64,000 nucleotides of DNA from Collinsella aerofaciens (GTDB lineage Bacteria > Actinomycetota > Coriobacteriia > Coriobacteriales > Coriobacteriaceae). The position numbers and the translations under genes are program-made. The DNA lies in contig NZ_SPFY01000001.1 of NCBI RefSeq assembly GCF_005844325.1, positions 108,701 through 172,700 on the forward strand, in the 5' to 3' direction. Below are positions 27,019 through 35,093 of the stretch, piece by piece. The stretch's first letter is position 1, and each line of letters opens with the position of its first letter. The notes below the pieces were generated by a model that saw nothing but the letters and a program-made list of their open reading frames with translations, did not search any database and was not told the DNA's origin.

Positions 27019-27282
27019 TTAGTGACGCCGCTTTTTCCGGTCAGGGAGGATATGCCCCTCAATGACGGCGGCGTGTTTGCGGATTTTGATTTCTCCGCGC
27101 CTCTCGGATGCCTGCGCCTTGGCATATCCCACGTCGGAGAGGAACAACCTCAGCCGTTCGCCCTTTTCACCCACAGGAGATTTCCATGACAGGACATCAA
27201 AAATAATCATGTGGCGGGTTTCGTCCATAAAGCGCTCCAGCGCAAGGATGCTGTGCCCGCCGACAAAATCATCAGCGTTCAT
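27019..27282 (-). CDS. Small conserved ICE protein
   Basis: 87 residues from ATG 27282. It begins MNADDFVGGHSILALERFMD and contains FLSDVGYAKAQASERRGEI with a basic tail. The start overlaps the preceding gene by 11 bases. Function unknown; likely soluble and nucleic-acid associated only by the basic charge. Confidence 0.65.
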   Translation of the reverse strand: MNADDFVGGHSILALERFMDETRHMIIFDVLSWKSPVGEKGERLRLFLSDVGYAKAQASERRGEIKIRKHAAVIEGHILPDRKKRRH

Positions 27283-27886
27283 ATTCGGCACCTCGCGCTC
27301 TGATCTGAAAGGCGGCAAGCCCATAGCGGGCGATCAGAGTGGCGTTGACGATCAGGCGCAGCGCCTCCGGGTCAATGACCTCCGGTTCCGCCAAGTCCGC
27401 CATCGTGACGGCCTCCGTCTTGTCGCAGAGGTCGCGCGCTGCCATGAACAGTGCGTAGTTGTGCGGCGAGGTGTTTTTCAACACCGCATAGCCGAACTCA
27501 ATCCCGTCCTTGCAGAAGCAGTTTGCCGTGCGGCGGTAAATGTCGTCGTTGGAGGTCAGCAGGTACATGGCCGCATAATAGGCGTTGGTATCCCTGCGGC
27601 GGCGGTAGCCCTGCACGGCACATTGATACTGCATTCGGCGCTCATGCTGCTCGTTGCTCCAGAGGCTTCCGGGATAATGCTTGATCAGCAGGTTCAGGCG
27701 CTGGAACAGGCGGCGTTCATGGGGAAATGTCTCTAAGACTGCCTCGCGGTAGCCGACCACACCGGCCTCAATGCGCTCGGCCAGCCACGGGCAGCGCAGG
27801 GCGGTACAGCCCAGCTTTTTCACATACTCGGTACAGAGCTGGCAGCTCACATCTTTGGGCGTGTATTTGAACGTGTTGATATACAT
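27272..27886 (-). CDS. Conserved ICE protein, Cys-containing
   Basis: 204 residues starting MYINTFKYTPKDVSCQLCTEY. An N-terminal Cys set (CQLCTEYVKKLGCTALRCPW) suggests a small metal site. The rest is helical, with YYAAMYLLTSNDDIYRRTAN. It is found near ParB in related elements as I recall. It overlaps the following small gene. No function can be assigned. Confidence 0.7.
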   Translation of the reverse strand: MYINTFKYTPKDVSCQLCTEYVKKLGCTALRCPWLAERIEAGVVGYREAVLETFPHERRLFQRLNLLIKHYPGSLWSNEQHERRMQYQCAVQGYRRRRDTNAYYAAMYLLTSNDDIYRRTANCFCKDGIEFGYAVLKNTSPHNYALFMAARDLCDKTEAVTMADLAEPEVIDPEALRLIVNATLIARYGLAAFQIRARGAEYER

Positions 27887-27937
27887 GGCGTCCTCCTTTT
27901 GGCATGAAAATAGCGGACAAACAAACTGCTTGTCCGC

Positions 27938-28852
27938 TCAACGGCTCTGGTCACGCTGGCGCTTTTTCTGCCATGCGTCCAGTAATTTGAAGATGGTGTT
28001 CTCGATCTGGAACGGGGTATAGGAACGCGGGAAGTATTTGCGGAGCTTTTCACCGGAAAGGGTGATGTCGTTTTTCTCCGGTTTCTTCTGCTCCATCATA
28101 ATGGAGAGCATGGTGTCCTCGTTCAGCTCGCCGCTCTGACTGAGCTTTTTCATCCGCTGCGCCTGCGAGAGCGAGGGGGTGGTCTGTTCGCTGTCGATGG
28201 TTTCCAGAAGCAGCCCTTGTTCCTTGGGTGTCAGCGCCGCAAGCTGATAGGCGGGACTGAGGGCGATTTTCTTCTCGTCCACCATCTGCTGAAGCTCCGG
28301 GACTAACTGCGTCAAGGCGATGTAGTTGCGGATGGTATCTCCGCTCACACCGGCATCCTGACCAACTTCATCATCGCTGCGGAACTTCGCCGAAATTTTC
28401 GGCGAAGTCAGATCCGTTCGTGCGCCCTGCCGCTTGATGGCCTCCATCTTCATCTTGTAGGCTTTGGCGCGTTCGGAGGGGAGAATGTTCTCACGCTGAA
28501 GGTTGCTGTCCACCATGATGATGGTGGCAGCGTCCCGGTCAATGTCGCGGACAATGACGGGCATGGTGGCCAGCCCAGCCAGCTCGCAGGCGTGTTTGCG
28601 GCGGTGGCCTGCAATCAGCTCATAACCGCCGTCCTCCCGTGGCCGCGCCAGCGCGGGGACGAGGACGCCGTATTCCTTAACGCTTTCGGCGGTTTCCTGC
28701 ATGGACGCATCCTCCCGCACCTGAAAGGGGTGATCCGGGAACGGATGCAGCTCGGAGAGCGAAATCTGAACAACTACTTCCTGCTGCGGTTTCGGCTTTT
28801 TGGATGGCGCGGGCTTTTTGCCCGGTTCCTTCTGCACGGCTTTTTCAGGCAT
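27938..28852 (-). CDS. ParB/Spo0J-like partition protein
   Basis: 304 residues from ATG 28852, which follows AGGAGG. After a Lys/Pro-rich N-terminal tail, the ParB nuclease/CTPase-type domain has GHRRKHACELAG (GHRR at 82-85) and DSNLQREN. A helix-turn-helix lies near 165-190 (DEVGQDAGVSGDTIRNYI). It is the first gene of the ICE operon. It may stabilise the excised circle or regulate transcription. No ParA is visible in the window. Confidence 0.9.
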   Translation of the reverse strand: MPEKAVQKEPGKKPAPSKKPKPQQEVVVQISLSELHPFPDHPFQVREDASMQETAESVKEYGVLVPALARPREDGGYELIAGHRRKHACELAGLATMPVIVRDIDRDAATIIMVDSNLQRENILPSERAKAYKMKMEAIKRQGARTDLTSPKISAKFRSDDEVGQDAGVSGDTIRNYIALTQLVPELQQMVDEKKIALSPAYQLAALTPKEQGLLLETIDSEQTTPSLSQAQRMKKLSQSGELNEDTMLSIMMEQKKPEKNDITLSGEKLRKYFPRSYTPFQIENTIFKLLDAWQKKRQRDQSR

Positions 28853-28886
28853 TGTGTTCCTCCTGTCGGCATCTGATTTTGGGTAC

Positions 28887-28923
28887 AAAAAAAGGACATT
28901 TCTTCTTTTCAGAGGAAATGTCC
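28887..28923 (-). terminator. Terminator-type hairpin in the leader of the ParB operon
   Basis: Arms GGACATTTC (28894-28902) and GAAATGTCC (28915-28923) are perfectly complementary and, on the minus strand, are followed by seven T residues. The hairpin lies 35 bases before the ParB start and downstream of any promoter at the ICE end. It would therefore stop ICE transcription unless read through, like the attenuators of Tn916. Confidence 0.7.
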
Positions 28924-28935
28924 TGATTTCTTGGA

Positions 28936-28950
28936 CGGGCTGACAGCCCG
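28936..28950. repeat. Perfect 7-bp hairpin upstream of the attenuator
   Basis: CGGGCTG and CAGCCCG are separated by one base. It stands just upstream (in transcription direction) of the terminator-type hairpin. It could be an alternative or antiterminator stem, or a protein site near the ICE end. Confidence 0.5.
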
Positions 28951-29108
28951 CCCAAACAGTATTTAGTTTTTGTCGTTACTATAACACCCCCTACGATATA
29001 ACTACTTCGCGGCTCGATTTTTCGGTTTGGAAAAGGATGAAAAACCTTGCCAGATAACCGAAAACCCTTGATATACGGGGCTTTTCCGGTTTGTCGTAAT
29101 TATACCGT
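28951..29108. other. ICE right-end region, non-coding
   Basis: AT-richer DNA with short repeated motifs of the type tCGGTTTGg and cCGGTTTGt and AACCGaAAA, reminiscent of arm-type recombinase sites. TATAGT on the minus strand near 28977-28982 could be a -10 element for the ParB operon. No gene is seen. Confidence 0.4.
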
Positions 29109-29488
29109 AAGGGCACACCTTCGCGAAGCAGTGGATCCGCCACGGCGGCGACATCAAGGCGCTGCAGTCGATCTTCGGGCACAAGGACGCCATGGTCACG
29201 CTCAACGTCTACGCCGACATCGAGCCGATGTCCAAGATCCAGAACATGCTGCGCGTGTTGCCGAGCCTGTGGCGAGGCTACCTCGGCCTGAGGGTGGACC
29301 CCGGCCCCATGTTCCAGCAGAAGATCCGCGAGGCGATCGAGACGCTCGAGGCGTTCGGCTACGGCATCTCCGAGCCTGACGACCGCAACGTCCTCATCCG
29401 CGACGTTCAGACGATAAGCCGCCTCTACCCCACCGAGTACGCGGCAGTGCTGGGGGCCATCCCGACCGAGGCGACCGTGGTCGAGTAG
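29109..29488 (+). pseudogene. C-terminal remnant of a tyrosine recombinase cut by the ICE
   Basis: From the junction the frame reads GHTFAKQWIRHGG, then IFGHKDAMVTLNVYAD. This holds the box II His, the GH motif and the catalytic tyrosine of phage-type integrases. About 80 further residues follow to the stop at 29488. The N-terminal two thirds are missing; they would lie beyond the far end of the ICE if the element simply inserted here. GC-rich codon use fits the chromosome rather than the ICE. Confidence 0.8.
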
Positions 29489-29587
29489 AGGCTGAGACAT
29501 GCGCTTTCCCAAATCCGTAGCGCAAGTACGGGAATGTGGAATAGCGTTCAGATATATTCTACCCGGTCATCTCGGTGACGCAAATGC

Positions 29588-29630
29588 GGCACGGGTTTCC
29601 GCGAACGCGGATGCCCGTGCCTATCTTTTT
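29588..29630 (+). terminator. Rho-independent-type terminator
   Basis: GGCACGGG...GCCCGTGCC arms (29588-29595 and 29613-29621), with an inner TCCGCG/CGCGGA stem, are followed by TATCTTTTT. It lies 100 bases after the recombinase remnant. The rest of 29489-29764 holds two smaller GC-rich hairpins and no gene that I can support. Confidence 0.65.
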
Positions 29631-29764
29631 ATGATTGTGAATACGCCTGCGCGAATGTAGATGAAGCCCCGCGGTTCAGGCCGGGGATTTTCAGCCGCGC
29701 CGCCCGATTTCGAATAAAGGCCTGCAAATGCAGACGGCTTTCGGGGGGCCCGACGGCACCTCTC

Positions 29765-30220
29765 TCAAAAATGGGAGTATGGCCCGAGGCCGCACCTGTG
29801 CCCCAGCTCCGCCACGAGGGCATCGTTGTCGGTCACCGAGACGATGGCGTCGCCGTCGTAGGGCGCCTCGATGTAGACGCGGTCGAGCGAGTTGGCCGTC
29901 CCCGCCCAGAGCGTCCTGGTGCGCCGGACGCTCCGCACGTGGGCGTAGGGTATCACCGAACGCGTCCCAGCGTACACGACGACGAGGCGGTCGCCGTAGA
30001 GCTCGAGGCGGTTGCTGCGGACGGGAAGGGCGGCCAGGGCCACGAGGGCCGGGACGGGCAGCAGCGCGAGCCAGCCCCATAGGAGCGCGGGACTCGAGCT
30101 CAGGAAACACGCGATACACGCCGCGGATAAACCGCCCGCCACAATCACCATGGCCGCTATGAACCACGGGTCTGTCCTGCCGGGGAACACCCGCTCCGGC
30201 CGCTCGTCCTTCTCACCCAT
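29765..30220 (-). CDS. Small membrane protein with PH-like domain
   Basis: 151 residues with a GGGAGG site before ATG 30220. Two transmembrane helices (about 20-38 and 44-64) are followed by a soluble beta-rich domain (NRLELYGDRLVVVYAG ... VIPYAHVRSV), the layout of bacterial PH-domain membrane proteins. No enzymatic motif. Possibly a lone accessory gene of the decayed region; no operon partner is nearby. Confidence 0.7.
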   Translation of the reverse strand: MGEKDERPERVFPGRTDPWFIAAMVIVAGGLSAACIACFLSSSPALLWGWLALLPVPALVALAALPVRSNRLELYGDRLVVVYAGTRSVIPYAHVRSVRRTRTLWAGTANSLDRVYIEAPYDGDAIVSVTDNDALVAELGHRCGLGPYSHF

Positions 30221-30478
30221 TACGGCCTCCCTCCCGACGCCCTCCCTGGCGGAGCGTGGGGCCGGAGAGTGCCTTGAACCCGTCGCCGACCATCTCGCCC
30301 CCCGTTCCGTGGGCCTTCTGTAGTGGTGTGTACCCCCGACTGTTCGACGGATGTCGTACGATTAAAAGTTTGTCTAACCTTTTAAGACGGGTGCAGCAAG
30401 ATCGAGCAGATTGTCCGTGCGAGAGGCTTCCCGCCGCAGCGCCCGGTCTCGGGTTCGATGCATCGACATCCGTCTCAG

Positions 30479-30535
30479 GTGGTATCTCCGCTGCGCGGCA
30501 TTGCAGGGTGCAAAGCCGCGCAGCGGAGATACCAC
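30479..30535. repeat. 57-base near-perfect hairpin element
   Basis: Arms of 21 bases at 30479-30499 and 30515-30535 are perfectly complementary (outer end GTGGTATCTCCG). After an A/A mismatch the stem continues with TTGCA/TGCAA around a GGG loop. No T run follows. The stretch 30221-30732 has no gene that I can support; besides this hairpin it holds two copies of a GGGCGGGACCGGAG motif near 30640-30680. Confidence 0.75.
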
Positions 30536-30732
30536 GGAGTACGCCGAGGCTTTGCTCGCGTGGGCTGAAACATATTCCCAATCCGGGAATGCATATATAT
30601 AAGTGCGATCGTTTTGCCGTAGATGGGAAACCCGTCGGCCGGGCGGGACCGGAGAGCCGGGCGGGACCGGAGGGCCGGGCGGCGAATGCGAAAGGCCGGA
30701 TGCAGCCGATGCCCTGAATGAGGTCCCAACAC

Positions 30733-30942
30733 ATGGGAGGGGCAGGTGAATCCATCTCTTTGGCCGCTCCCGAGGGCATGGATTTCCCAGCCCTCGCCCC
30801 CGAGGACATCTTGCAGACGATTCGCAGGTCTCCGAGCGGTAGGTACCTGATGGAGCAGAGGGCCGCGCTGGCGTAGTTGCCGCACTTCGACGATATGGAC
30901 GATGACGAGCTCCGCCAATTCGCCGCCCAAGTCAGGCCGTGA
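30733..30942 (+). pseudogene. Small gene interrupted by an amber codon
   Basis: From ATG 30733 the frame reads an acidic small protein with APEDILQTIRRSPSGRYLMEQ, a TAG at 30874-30876, then LPHFDDMDDDELRQFAAQV to TGA at 30942. The composition and frame continuity across the stop suggest one 69-residue protein with a single CAG-to-TAG change. The family is not recognised. Confidence 0.4.
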
Positions 30943-31136
30943 TTTTATAGAATTCAGGGAGGACCGCTGTCACGTTCGCCGTTTAAGAAGGTGCCGCTTT
31001 GAAATATCTCGTCGAGGATTTCGATGATCCGGCAGATCCCGTCCAAGACTACGCCGAGGCCAAGCAAATCGTCCGAAAAGTACTCGGCTCCCACCCATCG
31101 GTGAGACAAGCTGCCACATGGCCATGGAAGCCTCAT

Positions 31137-31502
31137 TTATTTGCGAAGAACATCGGCTAGCCGCAGGATTGAAATCATCGACCGATAAGTGAGTTCCACC
31201 TTTTCGCCCGCAAGCAGTCGTTTCGAGCCAATCTCATCTAGCCCCACAAGCCGAGAAAACAGCGGGCCGCTCATCGTGCCCTCGTCAATTGACTCCCTTA
31301 TGGTCTTCAAAACGTCCGTATCATGAAGCGATGCCGAGCTGTAGGGGGCAACACGAGCGGAACTCTCAATTAACGACGAGACAAAAGGATGGAGATGCTT
31401 TGGACATAGTCCATCAAACACCACATCCCCATTGTCATCCGAGCCGACCAGGCGCCAAGTATAATGATCGACCCAGTCATCTCCGTCATATATGGCGTCC
31501 AT
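31137..31502 (-). CDS. Hypothetical soluble protein
   Basis: From ATG 31502 the product is 121 residues beginning MDAIYDGDDWVDHYTWRLVG. The same frame is open to 31592, so a longer 151-residue form cannot be excluded. It contains GDVVFDGLCPKHLHPFV and a C-terminal helical part (LLAGEKVELTYRSMISI). I do not recognise the family. It is AT-balanced compared with its neighbours and stands alone. Confidence 0.45.
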   Translation of the reverse strand: MDAIYDGDDWVDHYTWRLVGSDDNGDVVFDGLCPKHLHPFVSSLIESSARVAPYSSASLHDTDVLKTIRESIDEGTMSGPLFSRLVGLDEIGSKRLLAGEKVELTYRSMISILRLADVLRK

Positions 31503-31592
31503 GAGCAACTTCCCGTCTAGAGAGAGAAACCTATTTGGACATCGGGGCGCAAGACCGCAATCCATATCGGGCCTGCAGCAGCTCCAACCCAA

Positions 31593-32481
31593 CGCACCAC
31601 ATAGTTTCCCTTTCGTACATGTGTATCAATCTCCCCGAAATGCCGGAGAATGCAATTCCAGACCCGTTTGTCGGATAGCAATCGACGTATTTTTGTTTTC
31701 CGCTCACAACCTTGTATAGATATATCGTTCCAGCAAAAGAGAAGGTATCGTGACTATTTTAGATCTATATGGCCAATTCGAGCCCTCACCATGGCAATTG
31801 TGGCAGCTGGGTTTCTTTTCATTAAAATTTCACTTTGTTAAATCCCTGCCCCTAAGCATTAAACCCGAAGTCCACCGAGTGGGCGAAAGTAAAAGAGGGT
31901 CGAATCCGAAGCAGTTCCCAGACAATTGGCGTCCGGCCAGACACTTCGGTTTGGCCCTTTCTTTCCAGGACTCTATAACAGCAAAGCACCTGCTAGATGG
32001 GCTTTTTGTGGGTGGGTAATTGTAACAGCTGATTGAACTGCAACGCGCTGGGGCCAATAGGGCGAGGCAAACTGGCGAGGTGTGTCGTCGCGAGTGCAAT
32101 CGCCACGGTCGACGACGCGGTCGTCCAGCTGCCGCGGCACGGCGCCACCGCTGTGTGTCTGGCCCTCGGCGCGACAGAAGGAGACACTGTTGTGGCCGAT
32201 GGGCTAAGACCGTTGCCGACCAAGTGCCGTTAGCGGCCATTGGCACATGTCAGCCAGACTGATTCTGTGGGTATAGGGTGGCATTTCACTAAGGTCGGAA
32301 ACTCCCGCAACCATTGATTGATTTCGACATGTCCGAAATTCATATTACGTATATGGGTAACAATCATTTATAGGAGCCCTCAAGTAACCTTAGTAACCGA
32401 ACCGGGGCAGAAGGGCCTACAAACAAGCCGCGACTAACAGCTTCTTCCGCATTTCTTTAGGCAAGCGAAAAGAGGGATGGC
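31593..32481. other. Long stretch without a supportable gene
   Basis: About 890 bases. Several short open frames exist, including a GTG-started plus-strand frame at 31750-32019 and a plus-strand frame at 32033-32233. None has both a credible ribosome site and recognisable protein character. This looks like degraded DNA between small genes of the accessory region. Confidence 0.5.
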
Positions 32482-32910
32482 ATGACGGCCAAGAGCTACG
32501 TAAAGATCGTTATTGTTGGCTCTGCACTTTGTCTTGCAATGGTGCTATGTGCATCATTTGCGAGGTATAGGTCCGAGCAGTCGTTCATCGATGGCGCTGA
32601 AAACGGTTTTGGCATAGACGGGATGTATGTCAACGATGGCGCGACCAGGCCGTCTATGGCGATTCTTGCAGGCGAAGACATGGAATGGCAAATCTGTAAT
32701 GACGATGGCTCTTGTCTGAGTGGTCGTTTGGCCGCAACGAGCGACCCGAATTCGTTCGATCTTCTCGACAATGATGGATCGGATTGCGGTTCAGTTCACC
32801 TGTCGTATGCATCACGAGACGGGATGGACGGCATTCTCTACGTCTCCCACGAGACTGGCGATTTCAAGATGCGCAGGACTAACCGAGTGCCGGCTTTTAT
32901 CGAGGAGTGA
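32482..32910 (+). CDS. Membrane-anchored extracytoplasmic hypothetical protein
   Basis: 142 residues with AGAGGG before the ATG. An N-terminal hydrophobic segment (IVIVGSALCLAMVLCASFA, about 9-27) acts as an uncleaved anchor or signal. The remainder is acidic and beta-like (DMEWQICNDDGSCLSGRL), with a paired CNDDGSC motif that could form a disulfide. Function unknown. It resembles in layout the 34.2-kb gene, suggesting small secreted lineage-specific proteins. Confidence 0.6.
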   Translation: MTAKSYVKIVIVGSALCLAMVLCASFARYRSEQSFIDGAENGFGIDGMYVNDGATRPSMAILAGEDMEWQICNDDGSCLSGRLAATSDPNSFDLLDNDGSDCGSVHLSYASRDGMDGILYVSHETGDFKMRRTNRVPAFIEE

Positions 32911-32953
32911 GAACTCCCGGCGGTCTGCCGATCAGGCCGCCGGGGTATCGAAC

Positions 32954-32989
32954 CCCGCATTCATCCGTACACACACGGATGAATGCGGG
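32954..32989. repeat. Palindromic leader, copy A
   Basis: Arms CCCGCATTCATCCGT (32954-32968) and ACGGATGAATGCGGG (32975-32989) are perfectly complementary around ACACAC. The block GGGTATCG upstream and AAGTGTCCGGATGAAG downstream is shared with copy B at 36036-36122, in opposite orientation. Confidence 0.75.
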
Positions 32990-32999
32990 AAGTGTCCGG

Positions 33000-33062
33000 A
33001 TGAAGTTGATAATCAAGGAAACAATGCCGTTCTGCCTGGGACGGCTTTGGCCTGGACTTTAA
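33000..33062 (+). pseudogene. Short MKLIIK reading frame after palindrome A, probably truncated
   Basis: ATG 33000 follows AAGTGTCCGG and encodes a 20-residue peptide starting MKLIIKETMPF. The first six residues and the whole leader match the 51-residue gene at 35899-36054. After codon 7 the two diverge, and this copy runs into a fragment of an exonuclease gene, so it is probably a broken relative. Confidence 0.45.
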
Positions 33063-33348
33063 CTACAACATCGCGATCGACACTTATCAGCTCGCGCGAC
33101 GCGCATGGCCAGATCTCGGACGCTGGTGCATGGAGGACCTTCGAGATTTACTGTACATCCAAAACGACGACGCACACCGCGTGCTCGCCGACTGCGAAGA
33201 CGAGTTGGCTGTCTACAATGCGATCAGAAACGGCGTGAAGTCCGGAGAGCTTTCTGTCGAACCGCCGCGCCGTCGCGCGAGCCGACCGGGCAACCCGGGC
33301 GATCTGGTCCTGGCTCTCCCGATCGTATTCCTACGATATCGCCCCTAG
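33049..33348 (+). pseudogene. Fragment of a DnaQ-like 3'-5' exonuclease
   Basis: The frame reads GLDFNYNIAIDTYQLARRAW then EDLRDLLYIQNDDAHRVLAD, with an HRxLADCE motif. That is the C-terminal part of the RNase T/DnaQ exonuclease domain, whose HxxxxD motif is present. The N-terminal catalytic DxE part is absent, and the beginning is fused to the MKLIIK leader. It is therefore a truncated remnant. Confidence 0.6.
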
Positions 33349-33360
33349 ATCACCAATGTG

Positions 33361-33600
33361 TCAGATAAAGAATGAGGCAATGGCTGTGATCACGCCTACG
33401 GCGGACGCAACGACTGCGCCTTTTTTCCTCTCCTTTAGTCCGATGAATAGGGTTGCCGTAAAGTAAAGGGCGGAAATGCAGTCTATGGCAAGCAAAACGA
33501 GTTCCTTGGGCGGTTTCAGCAAAAGGTCGCTAGCAAAGAGTGATGCGAGCAGGGTAAAGCCGATTGGGACCAAGTATCTCGAGTGATTTTGCGACAGCAT
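33361..33600 (-). CDS. Small membrane protein with three hydrophobic segments
   Basis: 79 residues starting MLSQNHSRYLVPIGFTLLA, preceded by an AAAGGCGG site. Hydrophobic segments lie at about 10-26, 32-52 and 60-79, the last ending at the stop. It resembles nothing that I can name. A real gene is likely from the clean ribosome site and the membrane pattern. Confidence 0.5.
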   Translation of the reverse strand: MLSQNHSRYLVPIGFTLLASLFASDLLLKPPKELVLLAIDCISALYFTATLFIGLKERKKGAVVASAVGVITAIASFFI

Positions 33601-33834
33601 GGCAACCGCCTTTTAGAACATGTAAGTGAAAAGTCGGTACGATGTCATTGCGGTTGCAAACAAGCCGCCGCCAGGACCGGTTGTCACGAGACCGGCGATA
33701 ACGCATTTTCTCGGTTTCCAGCTCATGACAGGCCCCTCTCTCATGGTGCAACGCATACATTATGAGATATGCACATTATCTCGCTAATTAATTTCAATAT
33801 CCATCATCCAACTAAAGAATACTGACTCACTGGT

Positions 33835-34095
33835 TCAGCGACGATGCATTTTTACCCTTGCGTTCCCACTCGCCGCGTCGGCGGTCGGAAGGGTCTCCGT
33901 CTCGCATTTAGCGACCTTGCACCCGTATCTGTCGAGCCAGGCGGCAAGCGCATCCCAATCGACGCGCTTCCAGTCGCCGCTCGGCGCGTGCTGCATCACG
34001 AGGCCTCCGGCGACCATGAGCGCGTGGACATGCTCTCCTTGCAGGCCAGCAATGATCCCGCCGGTGCATACGATGCTAGGTCGCTGTGCCGGCAC
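33835..34095 (-). CDS. Weakly supported hypothetical protein
   Basis: 86 residues containing GLVMQHAPSGDWKRVDWDAL and AAWLDRYGCKVAKCET. The C-terminal half looks protein-like, while the first 30 residues may be readthrough of a truncated gene. No ribosome site of quality is seen. It could be the tail of a degraded gene rather than an intact one. Confidence 0.25.
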   Translation of the reverse strand: MPAQRPSIVCTGGIIAGLQGEHVHALMVAGGLVMQHAPSGDWKRVDWDALAAWLDRYGCKVAKCETETLPTADAASGNARVKMHRR

Positions 34096-34190
34096 TGCGC
34101 AAACGTATTGGCCTTTGTACCCCTTTTGGCAACTTTAGCATGACTGTAGGTTAAACCAACCCACAGCCATGAGCACGTTAACGTAGTACT

Positions 34191-34610
34191 ATGCTAATTA
34201 CACGGATAAGGCAGGGGTATTTTTCTTTGGCGAATAAATTTGTATTTTATGGCAAGGGGAGTGGCGTTAAGGTTTTCATCGCTATATCAGTTGCCGTGTT
34301 CGCATTCTCTGCGCTATTTCTAAAAGTGGAGCGTTGCCAAAAAGATAGCGGAGGTGACTATTCACATTTGTGGTTCGTGAGCGGATTGGTGTTGAACGTT
34401 GACAGCTCTGGCGATTTTACCATGTCGGTCGAAAGCGAAGATCCATATAACGACGGGTCTGATCGTCTGACCATTCTGGTTGATTCAGAACATACGCGCT
34501 ATGTAAGCGATAGCCCCGTGAGCGTTGGGTCTAAAGTCAAGGTAGGCTATTTTCTCGATTCCCGAAAGAAAAATACGATTCGCTGCTCTTCTGTGGATGT
34601 GTTGGAATAA
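34191..34610 (+). CDS. Membrane-anchored extracytoplasmic hypothetical protein
   Basis: 139 residues. A hydrophobic anchor lies near 27-44 (VFIAISVAVFAFSALFL), with a positive N-terminus. The external part is beta-rich (FTMSVESEDPYNDGSDRLTI, VGSKVKVGYFLDSR), possibly OB- or DUF-type. A clear terminator follows at 34644-34673. The start may be at 34191 or at an internal codon; no strong ribosome site separates them. Lower GC than the core operon suggests acquisition. Confidence 0.55.
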   Translation: MLITRIRQGYFSLANKFVFYGKGSGVKVFIAISVAVFAFSALFLKVERCQKDSGGDYSHLWFVSGLVLNVDSSGDFTMSVESEDPYNDGSDRLTILVDSEHTRYVSDSPVSVGSKVKVGYFLDSRKKNTIRCSSVDVLE

Positions 34611-34643
34611 TTTTTGAGTAACTATCAGTAAAAAGCTGCGAGC

Positions 34644-34673
34644 AAAGGCCGCTCCACGTGGGGCGGCCTTTTT
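34644..34673 (+). terminator. Rho-independent terminator
   Basis: AAAGGCCGC and GCGGCCTTT arms around a 10-base loop followed by TT. It lies 34 bases after the stop of the 139-residue membrane-anchored protein gene. Confidence 0.8.
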
Positions 34674-35093
34674 GGTGGATAGACGTTGCGGAGGATGATT
34701 GATTGACGTTTTTACTCCGCATGGAAATCGAGTGAGGATTCTGTTCCGCGAGGGGCGTGTTTTGAGGCTCTTGGCGGTACGTAATTCTCGTTCGGCGTCT
34801 TGACGGGACAAAACCCTCGGTTGACTTTTTGAAGCGTCCCTAGAATCAGCTGTTACGATAAAAACGGGGGGGGTAACTCCGCGGACACGGCCTAGCGCGC
34901 TGCCATCCAGTGCCGATTCTGCCATACTCGCAATTCGGCGAGGATGAGGAGTATGAATTGATCGGGGCTTATAGGACAAAATGTGTGTCCTATAAGCCCC
35001 AAGGATGACGATTCCAATACGGATGACGACACCAAAACCGGCATCGACGGTTCCATGGACGATTCGGATTCCAAATAGGCCCTGTTAGTTTAT
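34674..35093. other. Non-coding stretch with fragment-like frames
   Basis: About 420 bases with no intact gene. A run of eight G occurs at 34866-34873. The frame just before 35079 encodes an Asp/Ser/Thr-rich tail (DDTKTGIDGSMDDSDSK then stop), which looks like the end of a lost acidic surface protein. Confidence 0.4.
34964..35000. repeat. 15-bp perfect inverted repeat
   Basis: GGGGCTTATAGGACA (34964-34978) and TGTCCTATAAGCCCC (34986-35000) flank a 7-base loop. No T run follows on either strand, so it is not a normal terminator. It interrupts what seem to be remnants of an acidic-protein frame. Confidence 0.7.

Larger units (their letters stand above)
1..29108. mobile_element. Tn1549/CTn-type integrative conjugative element, left part outside window
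   Basis: A continuous minus-strand gene block encodes a Gram-positive conjugation set (VirD4, VirB4, VirB6-like, PrgI, PcfB, Maff2, NlpC/P60, TopB, ParB, TTRAP, ArdC-like). Gene content and order match Tn1549/CTn elements of Clostridia. The right limit is set near 29108, because at 29109 the sequence switches to a GC-rich plus-strand reading frame for the C-terminal half of a tyrosine recombinase. The left limit, relaxase, integrase and excisionase are not in view. No resistance gene is visible in this part. The exact terminal base cannot be fixed without the other junction. Confidence 0.9.

Noticed and set aside
29588..30535. Possible CRISPR-like repeats among hairpins
   Set aside because: The hairpins are all different and not regularly spaced; no array.
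30999..31160. TTG-started 53-codon plus-strand frame (LKYLVEDFDD...)
   Set aside because: AAGGTG upstream is suggestive, but the frame is short, overlaps the opposite-strand hypothetical gene and matches nothing that I recognise.
31750..32233. Two plus-strand open frames in the long gene-free stretch
   Set aside because: No good ribosome site for the second, unnatural composition, and no family resemblance; more likely degraded sequence.
34866..34873. Run of eight G, possible fourth phase-variable gene
   Set aside because: No MHAA-type leader precedes it and no prepilin frame follows.
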